Origin: Nannochloropsis oceanica
Lineage: Eukaryota > Sar > Eustigmatophyceae > Eustigmatales > Monodopsidaceae
Direction of reading: 5' to 3'
Length of the DNA stretch: 64,000 nt
NCBI GenBank assembly: GCA_004519485.1
Contig: CP038107.1
Span: 868,001 to 932,000 of the forward strand
The notes below the pieces were generated by a model, which searched no databases, was not told the DNA's origin, and saw only the letters and a program-made list of their open reading frames with translations. Numbering within the stretch: the stretch's first letter is position 1; each line of letters starts with the position of its first letter. Below are positions 43,307 through 54,637 of the stretch, in pieces. The position numbers and the translations under genes were made by a program.

Positions 43307-46187
43307 ATGGAGCCACCACGGCCGCCGTCAGCGGCACTACCCACGCCTCCACCGCCACTACCACTACCAGACACCACCGCACATCTCCTGCCTCCGCTTC
43401 CTCCTCTTCCCCCCCACTGTGTCCAAGCGTCAAGCCCATCCCAATCCGGCTTCCTCCGAACTGTCCTTGTTGTGGGCCTTTCCCCCGCTTCCTTCAAAGA
43501 TGAGGTTCTCAAGCACCTATGGCCAAAAAAGTACCATCCGAAGCTCCGACTCGTCTGGTTGAACCGTGATGACCCCCCTCCCTCCCTCCCTCCCCCTTGG
43601 ACCTGGCACGAAACGCACAAAGCCTCCACTGAAGCGCTGCTCGACAATAAAGATAAAGGCGGTCTTGAAAACAAGAATAACGGAGGGTGGGGCGATGCTA
43701 TTTTTGTAGTGATGGGCGCGGGGTGCTCGGTGCAGGACTTCGCGCATTTGAAAGTGGCCTGGGCGAATGCCTACCCGTTTGATAAGGAATTATTGCAGGT
43801 AAGGAGAAGGGAGGGGAGGAGGGGAAAGAGGGAGAAAAGGAGGGAGGGAGGAAAGGGGGGGATGAGTTGTTCTGCTCATCTTGTCCAACACTCACCCAAA
43901 CACGAATTATCCTTCCTTCCTTCCCTCCCTCCCTCCCCCCCTCCCTCACTCCCTCCCTCACTCCCCCCCTCCCTCCCTCCCCCCCTCCCTCTCTCGCAGG
44001 CATCGGTCGAGGTGGATATGCTGGACAAACGCGGCCGTCCCCTCCACGAGCCTCTCTGCCTACATACCCTCCGCTTCATGGCCGTCCTGCGCAAGGTCCG
44101 TCTTTCACCTCCCCTCCCTCCCCCCCGCCCTCCTCCCGCCCTCCCGTCCTCCTTCCTTCCCTCCTTTCCTCTCTCCCTGCCTTGCCAATTGGAAGTAAGG
44201 GGAAAACTTTTCACAGAATCGGAATTCTTCCTAGAGCTGCTGAGAGCGACATGGCTCACTTTGCGCGCCCTCTTTCCTTTCCTCTTTCCCTCCCTCCCTC
44301 CCTCCCTCCCTCCCTCCTGTCTTAGGCCTACCTGGAACGGCGCCTCCCTCCTTTCCACCAGTGGCTGCAGCGGGAGCAGGAGAGAATAAGAGGGATCCTT
44401 ACCTTTAATATTGACTCCTTGGAGTTTCTGGCACTGGACGAGGAAAGACGGGGTAGGATCATGCAGCTCCACGGTGAGAGGACGAGAGGGAGGGAGGGAG
44501 GGAGGGAGGGAGGGAGGGAGGAAACGCGTGCATTCGCATGCGCAAAGCACCCAAATACCATCCAGACTACGCGAAGGCCTCTTTTCAGTTCCTCCCCTTC
44601 TCTCCCTCCTTCCGTCTCTCCCTCTTTGTTCAGGCAACATCCAGCAGCTAACGACGATGGATTCTCTTGCCACCTCCTACCCCACCAGAGAGGCTGCCCC
44701 TCCCTCCCTTCATCCCTCCCTTTGGAACGACCCCGCGGTATGCAGGGAGGAAGGGAACGAGGGACGGAGGGACGGAGGGTGGTTAGGGCACAGGCAAAGA
44801 ATATTCAGAATTTTTATGTCCATCCTTCCCTCCTTCCTTCCCTCCCTCCCTCCCTCCGTCCCGTTATGCATCAGGCGCTCGGTCGCCTTGCCTCCTCCTC
44901 CTCCACCACCACCACCACCCCCTCCCCCTCCCTCTCTTCCTCCCCCTCGACCAAGCACCGGAGCATTATCAACATAATCTTAGCAGAAGACTCTGGCATC
45001 TACATGGGCCCTGCCTCTCTCCCTCCCGTCGAGAGCGACGACGGAGCAGGAGGGGAGGGAGGGAGGGCGGGAGGGAGGGAGGGAGGGCCGATTCGGTCGA
45101 GGAGATATGTGCAACAGGGGCAGCAGGTGGAGGGATGGGTGGCGCAGATTAAAGAGGCGGGAATACTGGAGCAGGAGCTAAGCCGCGGAGAGTTGGCAAA
45201 GTACAAGGGAAAGGGGGGAGGGAGGGAGGGAGGGAGGGAGGGAGGGAGGGAGGGAGGGTGCCTGTCGGGCAAGGGTATTTTAACGAAAAGGAGAGGGGGG
45301 AAGAAAGAGAGGAAAGAAGGAAGGAGCAAAACAAGGAAGGAGGGTGCATGGAAAGAGATGACTACGTATCCTGATCCCCCCTCCTCTTCCCTCCCTCCTT
45401 CCCCCCCTCCCCCCCTCCCCAAAGGCTCAACGCCTACATGCGGCAGCGGCTCCGAAATCTCTTCATCGGGAATTGTGTTTTTACGGGGGAGGTGACCGAT
45501 AGACGCGTGACGAAGACGATTCAGCAGTTTCTGCAGCGATTCGTTTGGGGGGGGAGGGAGGGAGGGAGGGGAGGAGGGGAGGAGGACGAGTGGGCGAAAT
45601 TGGAGAAGGAGGTGAGAACGTGCAATGAAAAGAGGGGGGGGGGGCGGGAGAGACGAGCAGGAGGAGCAAGAGACGAAGAGAAGAGTGGGAAGAAGGAGGG
45701 GGGGGAGGAGGAGAGAGAGGAGGGGAGGGAGGAGAAGAAGAGGAAAGTCGGGGCTGAGAAGCCGCAGCAGCAGCCGCAGCAAGTGGAACATGAGGAATGT
45801 GAGCAGGAGCAGGAGCAGGAGCAGGAGGAGGGGGAAGGAGGGAGGGAGGGAGGGAGGGAGGGAGGGACGCCGGCAACAGCAATAGCGGACTTGGGGTGGC
45901 TGAAAGGGAAGGGAGAGGGACGGGAGGAGGAATTGATGGTGGGCATGTCCTTCGGGAAAGAGGACGGAGAGAAGGAGGAGAGAGGCGAGTCAGCTGCTGT
46001 TGCTGCTGCTAATGCTGCTTATGCTGTTCGTCAGCCCCGGGGGGGGGCTGAGAAGACGGCTTTCTATGAGGGAAGTGAGGGCGGGGGAGTAGGAGAAGGA
46101 GAAGAAGGAGGAGGAAGAGGAGGAGAAGGAGAAGGAGGGGGAGGAAGAGAAGAAAATGGCGGACAGCGGGGAATGCTTCCAACTTGA
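43307..46187 (+). CDS. Unrecognised multi-exon protein
   Basis: I do not recognise the family. Probable exons: 43307-43798, 44000-44099, 44217-about 44267, 44326-44473, 44634-about 44738, 44872-about 45285 and 45425-46187. The start is proline-rich, then LRTVLVVGLSPASFKDEVLK, KLRLVWLNRDD, DAIFVVMGAGCSVQDFAHLK and ASVEVDMLDKRGRPLHEP; next FLELLRATWLTLRAYLERRL (assumed splice), FHQWLQREQERIRGILTFNI, RSIINIILAEDSGIYMG, QQVEGWVAQIKEAGILEQEL and LNAYMRQRLRNLFIGNCVFT. The C-terminus is Glu/Arg-rich low complexity. The first block loosely resembles a small alpha/beta RNA-binding-like fold, the middle is helical. Several splice joins are uncertain; that before AYLERR has no GT donor and may be GC-AG. 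Confidence 0.55.
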
Positions 46188-46723
46188 AGACATTTCCTTG
46201 TGCTGCGTGAGAAAGGAGGGACGACGAAGGAGGAAGGGAGGGAGGGAGGGAGGGAGGAAACGAGGGTCACATTCCTCCAGACACAACCTTCTCACAACGA
46301 CAATTAAAGTCAATATAGGGGTGGCGATGTCTGCGTGTTGATATTTATACATATACATGGACATTCTGTAATACATAAATGAATCAATGACTTTTTATGT
46401 GCATAGATATGGCAAATTCATGACTGTGGGAGAGTGATTGAGATACACCTTTCTTAAAGAGAGGGAAATTGTAGGTGACTGTGTGATTGCTGTCGCTGTG
46501 TGTCTTTGTCTGTGTCTGTGGGCGTACATCGAACCGCATTCACCGGTAAAGGAGAAAGCAAGTTTTAGTAGTAGGGCACTAACAACAGCAATAAGAATAA
46601 AAAGCAAATAAACGTAATGCCTCTATACGTGAGGTTCCACAACATCATCAACCTACCAACCTCTGCTCATCCTCCTCTTTTCTTCCTTCCCTCGCTCCCT
46701 CCCCTCCAATCTCACTCCCCCAG
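46188..46723. other. Same-strand spacer
   Basis: 536 bp between two plus-strand genes. It contains a poly(A)-region candidate (AATTAAAG near 46300) and a TATA-like stretch (TTTATACATATACATGG near 46345). No coding stretch was recognised. Confidence 0.4.
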
Positions 46724-48250
46724 ATGGTGCCCGCGGCGTCTTCCTCCTCCTTCTCCTACTACTACTACTTCTGCTCCTTCTCCTCCTCTTCACACCGCCG
46801 CACTAGCCCTGTCCGACTCCCCTTCCTCATCCCACCCCTCCTCTTCCTCACCATCGCACACCACTCCACCTGCTCCGCCTTCGCCTCCCCCTCCTCCACC
46901 ACGACCCCCTCCTCTACTTCCTCGCTCTCCTCCTCTTCCTCTTCCTCCTCCTCCTTCTTTACTCGCCTCTTCTCCCCCCCTCCTCCTCCACTCTTCGCAG
47001 GCGTGGATCCTTCCTCCCCCATCCCCTTCTCCTCTCGTCAAATGTCCGCTGCGAGAGCCATCGAAGCCGAGAGACCATCGACTGACCGTCTCTTCCACGA
47101 CAATTTATCCCAGCATTTCGCGGGAAAAGAGGCCATGCAGCAAGCTCGGGAGAGGATGAGGGGAGGAGGGGGGGGAGGGAGGGGAGGGAGTCAAGGGGTG
47201 GGGAGGAAGATAGCTGTCAGAACACGATATTTCGATGATTTTTTACAGGACTGCTGTCTTACCCAGGGGATATCGGAGACGGGGAGCAGGGGTGATGGAC
47301 CAGCGTGGCTGTCGTTGCTTTTCAGACCGTGGCGGTGGGTGATGAGAGGGATAGGCGGAGGAAGAGGGAGGAAGGGAGTGATTGACCAAGTTCTCATTTT
47401 GGGGAGTGGGATGGATACGCGGGCGTGGCGACTGCCTTTGCCCGACGTGACTATCATAGAGGTTGATGTTGCCGCGGTTCTTCAGGCCAAAGAGCAGGTT
47501 CTACGCCTCGTGGAGAAAGAGGAAAAGCAGCAGCTGCAGCTGCAGCAGCTGCAACAACAGCGGCAACAGCAGCAGCAACAGCAGCAGCAGCAGAACGGGA
47601 CCTCGCCCGCTTCCTCCATCATCCAACTCACCGTCAAGAAGCGCCTCATCATCCCTGCTGACTTTTCCTCCTCCTCCTCCTCCTCCTCCTCCTCCTCCTC
47701 CTCCTCCTCCTCCTCCTCCTCCTCCTCCTCCTCCTCTTTCATCCCCACCACCACCACTACAACCACTCCCTCAACCTCTTCCTCTCCCCCTCCCTCCTGG
47801 TCTGCGCAAGTCCAGATGGTGTTATCCTCCACCTCCCGTCCCCTTGCCATCATCCTCGAAGGCCTGCTTATGTACCTGTCTGAGGAGGAAGTGATAAAGG
47901 TTGTCAGGGAGGCAGGGCGATTGGCCGCAGCCAAAGGGAGTCGTATCGGGTTTAGCTTGGTGGACAGACAAAGCGTGAGAGACGCGCAGAAATCGAACTC
48001 GCCTTTGAGAAGAACGTGGCTGTGGGGTTGCGATGAAGACGAAGCAGCCGAATTTTTTGCAAGGACACTGTCGTCCTCGTCAGAGCAAGGAGGGAGGACG
48101 TGGAAAGTGACGCATGTGACGAGGGTGGGGAAGAAGGGGGGTTATCCGAAAGGAGCCAATTATGGGTGTTGGAAAGATGGAGGGAAAGGTGGGGGGAAGG
48201 GAAAGAGAAAGGGAAAAACATTGTATGTGCTAGCGGAGCGGGTGAGGTGA
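46724..48250 (+). CDS. Plastid-targeted SAM-dependent methyltransferase (Ppm/Tcmp family)
   Basis: 508 residues, intronless. The family transfers methyl groups from S-adenosylmethionine (leucine carboxyl methyltransferase and TIGR00027-type proteins); substrate here is unknown. A hydrophobic N-terminal segment (LPFLIPPLLFLTIAHHS) ends TCSAF|ASPSS, a good heterokont plastid cleavage motif. The core reads RAIEAERPSTDRLFHDNLSQ, KIAVRTRYFDDFL, the SAM-binding motif QVLILGSGMDTRAWRLP with acidic partner IIEVDVAAV, and AIILEGLLMYLSEEEVIKVV (the family EGLLMYL motif). Two inserts break the core: a Gln-rich run (about 47525-47595) and a long Ser run from TCC repeats (about 47661-47735). Both lie between motif I and EGLLMYL. 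Confidence 0.8.
   Translation: MVPAASSSSFSYYYYFCSFSSSSHRRTSPVRLPFLIPPLLFLTIAHHSTCSAFASPSSTTTPSSTSSLSSSSSSSSSFFTRLFSPPPPPLFAGVDPSSPIPFSSRQMSAARAIEAERPSTDRLFHDNLSQHFAGKEAMQQARERMRGGGGGGRGGSQGVGRKIAVRTRYFDDFLQDCCLTQGISETGSRGDGPAWLSLLFRPWRWVMRGIGGGRGRKGVIDQVLILGSGMDTRAWRLPLPDVTIIEVDVAAVLQAKEQVLRLVEKEEKQQLQLQQLQQQRQQQQQQQQQQNGTSPASSIIQLTVKKRLIIPADFSSSSSSSSSSSSSSSSSSSSSSSSFIPTTTTTTTPSTSSSPPPSWSAQVQMVLSSTSRPLAIILEGLLMYLSEEEVIKVVREAGRLAAAKGSRIGFSLVDRQSVRDAQKSNSPLRRTWLWGCDEDEAAEFFARTLSSSSEQGGRTWKVTHVTRVGKKGGYPKGANYGCWKDGGKGGGKGKRKGKTLYVLAERVR
47661..47735 (+). repeat. (TCC)n trinucleotide run coding poly-Ser
   Basis: About 24 TCC codons in the methyltransferase gene. Similar runs occur at 1189-1250 (Glu on minus), 29280-29334 (Ser in VPS8) and 61310-61345 (Ser in the FAN1-like gene). 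Confidence 0.9.
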
Positions 48251-48439
48251 GAGATATACGATGAAATAGGAAAAGGAGGAAGACGAGGAGGAGGAGGAGG
48301 GGAACAATAAAAGAAGCCCATCAAGGGATCGAGGAGACTTCAAGCAGTAATTGTATATATGAGTTAATAATGCGAATCAATAACCAAACTTTTTTGTGCC
48401 ATAATAAAACTTTATGTTTAGTTGTTGTTTACTCTTTAT
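48251..48439. other. Short tail-to-tail spacer
   Basis: Only 189 bp separate the methyltransferase stop from the capping-enzyme stop. AATAAAAG (48306) and, for the other strand, the complement of TAATAAAAC (48403) suggest the two 3' ends meet or overlap here. Confidence 0.45.
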
Positions 48440-50731
48440 TCACACTCCCTCTTCTTCTTCCTTCTTCCTCTTCTTCCTTCCCTCCACCTCCCTCAGCCTC
48501 CATCCCACCGCCGCCCTCCTCATCCTCCCCACTTGCCCCCCCCAGTCATCGTCCGCCGCCTCCCCAACCATCATCCGATACTGGATCTCCTCCTCCTCCA
48601 TCCCTTCCGCCAATTCCAACATCGTCGTACACACAGTCGTAAAGTAATTCGGATCAGTCTTATCAGGCCTCAGCATCTTATAAGTCCAAAAGCCTGTCTC
48701 GACACTGAACCCAAGCTCGGCGATCCGACAATGGGCAGCGGACATATCAGCGCGTAAGCGCATCAGATCGAGCGGTTCCAACCGAATCTGTCGCGTTAGA
48801 TCGAGCGAACCCGCGGCGCCTGCCCCGCACACAACCCGGTAAGGCGTGGGGGTAATCGCAAAATCAATCGTGACCGTATCCATCCACTTCCACTTGAAGA
48901 ATGACGTGTCTGTGCTGCACTGATAAGGTTTGTCAGGCTGGAATACAATGCCGTCGGTCTTGTGGTAGTATCTACTCAAGCAATCCCTAACCGGCCAGAC
49001 CCTCTCTGCCTCGCCGTCCTCCTCCTCCACCTCCTCCTTCCCCGCTGCTTCCTTCTTAGGCCCCAATCCCAAGTAAGCCAGATAAGAGGTAATACATCCT
49101 TCATCTCGATACACTCTATGTCCCTCCTCCTCCTTCACCCTCTCAAACAACTTGCCAATGTCCATCCGTCTGTAAAACTTCTTGCCCACCACCGGTAAAT
49201 GCTTCCCGGGCACCAACCTCCCCCCCGCCTTCCCCTGTTCGTAGACTGGCAAAACTTTCGCGTGAATAGCCTTCAATCTCTGCGAGAAAGGCAAGCCTAC
49301 CATCGGCTCAGCTCCCCAGAACAGACAGTCAAACACCAAAAATACATAACTGGACGTTAGGCAGTTGTATACCAGTTCGCCATCTAGCACAGTTCCTGCT
49401 GGGACCGCCTGCCCAAGTCCATCTGCGCCTGGAAATGTAAATATAGCCATTGAACGATCCATGAGATAGGAGGAAGCTTGATTGTTGTTAATGCCTCCGA
49501 GCACAAAGAGAAGGTAGCGGACACCATCTGTTTTCTCCGCGAGCCAGTATCCGCCCGATTGGACGGTCGCAACGTCTTTCCGACACAAATTCACAGGCAT
49601 CGTGCCCGGGAACTTCATGTGCCTTCCTCCCCCCCCTCCTCCCCCCGCCGCCTGCAATACGGCCACACATCGTTGTCGCAACGCCTCTTGTACTGGTGCA
49701 CCCCCTGCAGCCCCCCCTACACTCCGATCCATCATCAATGGCACCAACACGTTTCCCGGACTCGCCTTCTCCAGAGGATTCAACCTCTTCAACGTGTCCA
49801 ACAACCGACTCGCTAGTCGGCTCGTCTCCTTATCCGCTTCTTCTCCTCCCTTTTCCAGCCACCCCGCCAAAACCTCCGCCTCCAACTCCATCTCCACCTC
49901 CGTCGATTCCTCATCCAGTCCTCGCCCCCTTCCTCCTCCTCCTCCTCCTCCTCCTCCTCCTCCTCCTCCATCCCCCTCCAAGGTTGTGACGCACGTAAAG
50001 TCTAGAGACCAAGGTCCCAGTGTGCTGTTTCCCAACAAATCTTTAAAGCTCGTTCGAATCTTGGCCCGGCGCGATTCCCACCCTTTCATGATCCCTTGCA
50101 CCCCTTCCTCCTCGTTCTCCACTGCCACGGTCAATCTCAAGTCATATGAAGCCGCGGGCAAGGCAACATTGATCTCTAATATTTTTCGCTTACTCTCTAG
50201 CATCCCTGATCCTGGATTTTGCGCTGGGCACCGAAGCCGCCGCTTGTCGGCGTACGTATACACGATTTCATGGAGATGACTCGCTTCCACCGTTTTCCCT
50301 TCCCCTCCTCCCAAGCCCGCCACACACGCCTTCATTTGCTCAAACGCCCCGCGTGTAACCCCAGAGAAGAACCGGGTCGGTGGCCCTCCTTGGCCTTCAG
50401 GCCCTAGCTCAATCACCCCCACCCCCGGAAAGGCTGGAAAGACCCTCTCATCCTCTGCTGCGCCCTGATGGCAAAAAATGCCCAGGCGTGCCTCGATTTC
50501 CACCTTGGGCCACACAGTTGCTGGAAGCTCCGCCAAGATCATGGTGCGGACCTTGTCGAGCGTACGGGCCAGGAAGGTGAAGGGCTCTTCCCCTGTTGCG
50601 CCTCGGGCGGCAGAGGCCTGCATGTGCTGCTGCTGTTGCTGTTGCTGGGGAAGCGGGGTGGATTCCTTCTCTAGGGCGGCCGTGTGTGATTGCATAGACG
50701 CCATCGTTTGGGCCAAGGAAAAGCCACTCAT
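48440..50731 (-). CDS. mRNA capping enzyme: TTM-type RNA triphosphatase fused to guanylyltransferase
   Basis: Makes the 5' cap of mRNA in the nucleus. 763 residues in one intronless frame. Residues about 50-300 are a Cet1-like triphosphate-tunnel metalloenzyme: first metal strand VEIEARLG (77-84), basic strands ESKRKILEINVAL and YDLRLTVAVENE, and the last metal strand TEVEMELEAEV (277-287). Residues about 370-760 are a guanylyltransferase: WLAEKTDGVRYLL with the GMP-accepting Lys400 in KTDG, VLDGELVYN, FLVFDCLFW, KTDGIVFQPDKPY and FKWKWMDTVTIDF, then the OB fold ending in TVCTTMLELAEGM. Poly-Gln (29-35) and two Gly runs are linkers. Animals and plants use an unrelated Cys-phosphatase for the first step, so this domain pairing marks a protist/fungal/giant-virus-type capping system. 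Confidence 0.92.
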   Translation of the reverse strand: MSGFSLAQTMASMQSHTAALEKESTPLPQQQQQQQHMQASAARGATGEEPFTFLARTLDKVRTMILAELPATVWPKVEIEARLGIFCHQGAAEDERVFPAFPGVGVIELGPEGQGGPPTRFFSGVTRGAFEQMKACVAGLGGGEGKTVEASHLHEIVYTYADKRRLRCPAQNPGSGMLESKRKILEINVALPAASYDLRLTVAVENEEEGVQGIMKGWESRRAKIRTSFKDLLGNSTLGPWSLDFTCVTTLEGDGGGGGGGGGGGGGRGRGLDEESTEVEMELEAEVLAGWLEKGGEEADKETSRLASRLLDTLKRLNPLEKASPGNVLVPLMMDRSVGGAAGGAPVQEALRQRCVAVLQAAGGGGGGGRHMKFPGTMPVNLCRKDVATVQSGGYWLAEKTDGVRYLLFVLGGINNNQASSYLMDRSMAIFTFPGADGLGQAVPAGTVLDGELVYNCLTSSYVFLVFDCLFWGAEPMVGLPFSQRLKAIHAKVLPVYEQGKAGGRLVPGKHLPVVGKKFYRRMDIGKLFERVKEEEGHRVYRDEGCITSYLAYLGLGPKKEAAGKEEVEEEDGEAERVWPVRDCLSRYYHKTDGIVFQPDKPYQCSTDTSFFKWKWMDTVTIDFAITPTPYRVVCGAGAAGSLDLTRQIRLEPLDLMRLRADMSAAHCRIAELGFSVETGFWTYKMLRPDKTDPNYFTTVCTTMLELAEGMEEEEIQYRMMVGEAADDDWGGQVGRMRRAAVGWRLREVEGRKKRKKEEEEGV

Positions 50732-51025
50732 TCTGACTGTGGTATAACCAAGAGTCGCTGTGCGGTGAATTATGGTGATGTGAAGTGGGAGTTGGAAGGG
50801 TCAGTCGCTGATGAAGTATGCGTTGGAGCAGCAGCCTTCGTTGGCGCTGTGGGTTTAGTCCTACTACAAAAGCGACGAGGGTAGGGTACAACGACGTACA
50901 TTACACCCATACCACACTAACACGACTTCGTGACGATTCCCTGGCCATAACCACAGGATCGCAAGGCAACTAATTTTTGGTCAACAAAAAACCCGGCAAA
51001 GGCAAGCCACCACTGAAGGCAGCAC
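50732..51025. promoter_or_regulatory. Compact bidirectional promoter region, capping enzyme and ZPR1
   Basis: 294 bp between two divergent ATGs; both 5' leaders and promoters must fit here. No TATA box was recognised. Confidence 0.5.
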
Positions 51026-54000
51026 ATGAGTGCCTCCTCACTGGCCCCCCTTGACACCACCACCACCTTGCAGAAGGAGGAACAGCAGCCGCACCAGCAG
51101 GGCAAACCTTTGATGCTTGAGGACTTAGGCAAGACGGTGGACGAAGACAACAATGGTAGGTGTGTGAGTTGTTTGATGGTTGGGCATCACTAGGTGGGGA
51201 GGTCCGAACGTCCCCTCCTGACTCGTGGCTCTCTAACTACGCCCGCCCTTACTCCCTCCATCCTTTCCACGGCTGGCATCCTTTCCACATTTACCGCACA
51301 AACAGCGTGAGATTTTCCACTTGAACTCACATCCCTCCCCTACCCTCCCTATCATTTTTCTTCCCCCCCTCGCTGTAGGCATCATGGAAGTGCCCCACAG
51401 CCTGTGCATGGCTTGCGGAGAGTCGGGAACGACGAGGATGATATTGACAAAGATTCCGTTTTTCCGCGAAGTGATTGTGTCGTCGTTTGAATGTGATTCA
51501 TGCGGGTGGTGTAATAACGAGGTGCAGTTTGGAGGGGAGCTGAGGGAGCAAGGGTGTCGGTTCGAGTTGAAGGTAGGAATTTTGAGAGGAAGAGAGGGGG
51601 GAAGGGGAAAGGGAGAGGGAAGTAAAGAGAAAAGAAGTGTTAGTGTGGGAAATCATGGCCTCAATACTTTGACATGCATGCTCACAGGTGACCGAGCCCG
51701 CAGATCTCAACCGACAGGTACGCCCTCCACCTCCCTCCCTCCCTCTCTCCCTCCCTCCCTCCCTCCCGCAACCTCCTTCTCGTTTTTCTACCCGTCCTCG
51801 CTCCCCTCCATAGGTTATCAAGAGCGACTCCGGCAAGATTTTGATTCCGGAACTGGAGCTGGAGATTCCATCCAAGACGCAGAGGGGGAGTGTCAATACA
51901 ATCGGTGAGGAGGGAGGGAGAGGGAGGAAGGGAGGTAGTCTAAGACAAAGAGGAAGAGATGCATTAATGTTGTTTTTTCTCTTAACACTTGCATGACCTA
52001 TGTAGTTGTTCTTACTCTCTTTCCTCCTACCCATTGCACGCTCGGTTTCCCTCCTTCCCTTCCTCCCTCCCTCCTTTCCTTCCTTCCTCCCTCCTTTCCT
52101 TCCAGAGGGTGTGCTGCAAGCGACCATTGACGGCCTCCAAGCGGAACAGCCCCACCGACGTGAACACCAGCCGGAAGTCGCAGCAAAGGTAACTTGAAGG
52201 GGGGGGGGGAGGGTAGGAGGGAGGAACGGCGGAGAGAGGATGTTCAACGAGAGGGTGCCCTCGGAATACATCAATCACTCTGATGCAAGACTGATGTAGA
52301 CACCTCTCTTCTCCCCTTCCTCCCTTTGACGATCACTTAATTCAAAGGTGGATGAGTACATCCAACGCCTGGCCCTTACCATGGCAGGGGACAAGAGCAC
52401 CCTCCCCTTCACCTTCATTCTCGACGACCCAGCCGGGAACAGCTACGTGGAGAATCCGAAAGCGCCTTCGCTGGATCCGCGTCTCAGGGTTACTTTTTAC
52501 GACCGGACTCCGACTCAGGTAGGTAGGTAGGGACGGAGGGAGGGAAGGGGGGGTGGGCGGCTTGTGTTGGCGCGATCCCTCATATCTCTTTGTTTCCCCT
52601 CTTCCCCCTTCAGGACATGGAAATCGGCTTGCAGCCCACACAGGAGTCAAGAGCAGAGGGTCGGGTTGATGATTCTCGTCCCGAGCACAAGGGACGGGCC
52701 CCCAAAGCCTTTGAAGGCATTGATCGCCTGCTAGCAGTGGGGAGGAAGGGGGGCGCGGAGACGAAGGAGGAAGAGGAGAAGGAGGAGGCGAAGACAGAGG
52801 AGGAGGAGGGAACGGAGCACCTGGGGAGAAAGGAGGCCATAGTCTTCCAGCAGGTGAGTGGGTGGGGAGTGACAAGGCAGCGGACACCAGCAATTTGTAG
52901 ATAGACATAAATTAGAAGATACTAAGGATAGGCAAATATCAATGATGTAGAGATATTAAGGATAAATAAAGAGTAATAAGGGGAAGATTCGCGCACTTTC
53001 TCTTTTCTTTCCCCTTACACTAGGATGTCACACGCTTCTTCTTTTCTTCTTCCCTCCCTCTAGGCCTGCCCCAACTGCCACCGGATGGGAGAAGCCGTTA
53101 ACTGCGTAACGGACATTCCTTACTTTAAGGAGGTGCTCATCATGGCGTTCACCTGCTCTGAATGCGGCTATAGAAACAATGAGATCAAGGTACATATTTG
53201 CGTGTCTCATCTCCCTTCTTCGCTTCTTCCATTGCTCGCTCCCTCTCTTCCTCCCTCTATCCCACCTTTGATTCGAAGCGATACTTATCGCTGCCCTATT
53301 TCATCCTCCCCCTCCCTATTCCTTCCCAGGGCGGTGGCGCCATCCCTCCCCACGGGACTCTAGTTCGTCTGCGCGTTGAGAGCAAGGACGACTTTTCCCG
53401 TGACGTTTTGAAGAGCGACACGGCCGGCGTTCGAATTCCCGAGATCGACTTGGAGGTTACGCAGGTACCAGGTTTTGCCGTCCCTCCATCCCTCCCTCCT
53501 CATCAATTGCCCCTTCTATTCCCTTGTTTTGGATGTTGAGTCTCTCTCTTTGCCTCTTTTCTCCTACTTGCCTCCCACAGGGCTCTCTCGGCGGATTCTT
53601 CACTTCCGTGGAAGGGCTCTTGGACAAGCTCCGACAGCACTTGAAGGAAGGCAATCCCTTCGGCACGGGCGACTCCGCCACCAAACACCATGCAGGGGAG
53701 GATGAAGGGGAGGAGGGAGGAAAGGAGCCGACGGAGACGGAAAAGGAGGATGGATCACTCCAGAAACGGTAAGGGATTCGAGAAAGATGAGGGAGGGGGG
53801 GGGATGAAAGGGTTCAAAAGTCAAAGACTTTCTCGTGGGCGCTCCGAAAGGCACTGCGGCGACTAAGGCACTGCGACGACTATATCCACTTTTTGATGAC
53901 CCTCTCCTTTGCCTCCCTCCCTCCCTTTTCAGCTTCCGTGATTTTATGGGCCACCTGGACGACTTTGCGGAAGGCCGTCAGTTCCCCTTTACTCTAGAAT

Positions 54001-54600
54001 TGCACGATCCGTTAGGGAATAGCTTTATCTCTTTCCAAGGCACCAGGTAGAGAAGAAGGGAAGGACGGGAGGAGTGAATGAGTGGACGATGCCACTAGAT
54101 TTTCAGTCACGGGCGACGTAGTGTCTGTCTCTGTCTATCGATTTCCTTATTCTTTCTTTTCATTTGTTTCCGGTAGCCCCGAGGCGGACGCCCGCCTGAC
54201 CACCGAGCCGTATACTCGCTCTTGGGACGACGACGAACACCTCGGCCTGCATGACATGGCGGTAGGTGCTTGTGGGGACATGCCACCTCTCTATCCCTCC
54301 GTTTTGCTGCCCTGTGATTTCTTCCTTTCTGGCAGATGTAGGAGCAGTGGTCGATAGTTGTTGCCTATACACCTTCTCGCCCTCGCACCTCTTACCTTTC
54401 TAGTTCTTTTCACCCTCGCTTTTCAATCTCCGAACCTGCGTCCTCAATAGACGGAGGACTACGAGACAGGTTACGAAGGAAGTGGTGGCACAGGCGCCTT
54501 GCAGAGCACGCTGCAGACACGCCCGCACGTGCATGGGGGGGATCACCCCACGCAGTTTACCCGGGGGTGTGAAGATGGGCCGAAGGAGCAACAGCAGTAG
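51026..54600 (+). CDS. ZPR1: Zinc finger protein ZPR1
   Basis: Conserved eukaryotic zinc-finger protein that binds eEF1A and acts in translation-factor folding and nuclear transport. Thirteen exons in exact phase: 51026-51155, 51379-51572, 51688-51717, 51814-51904, 52106-52188, 52348-52518, 52614-52853, 53064-53189, 53330-53464, 53581-53768, 53933-54046, 54177-54261 and 54451-54600, giving 578 residues. It has the duplicated layout of the family: C4 finger 1 CMACGESG...[11 protein letters not shown] and finger 2 CPNCHRMG...[12 protein letters not shown], each followed by a ZPR1 beta-helical domain ([36 protein letters not shown]). The second domain has LEGFFTS-like [17 protein letters not shown] and [14 protein letters not shown]. 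Exon 3 is a 30-nt micro-exon. The C-terminus is Gln-ended after EDGPKE. Confidence 0.95.
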
Positions 54601-54601
54601 T

Positions 54602-54637
<36 letters not shown>

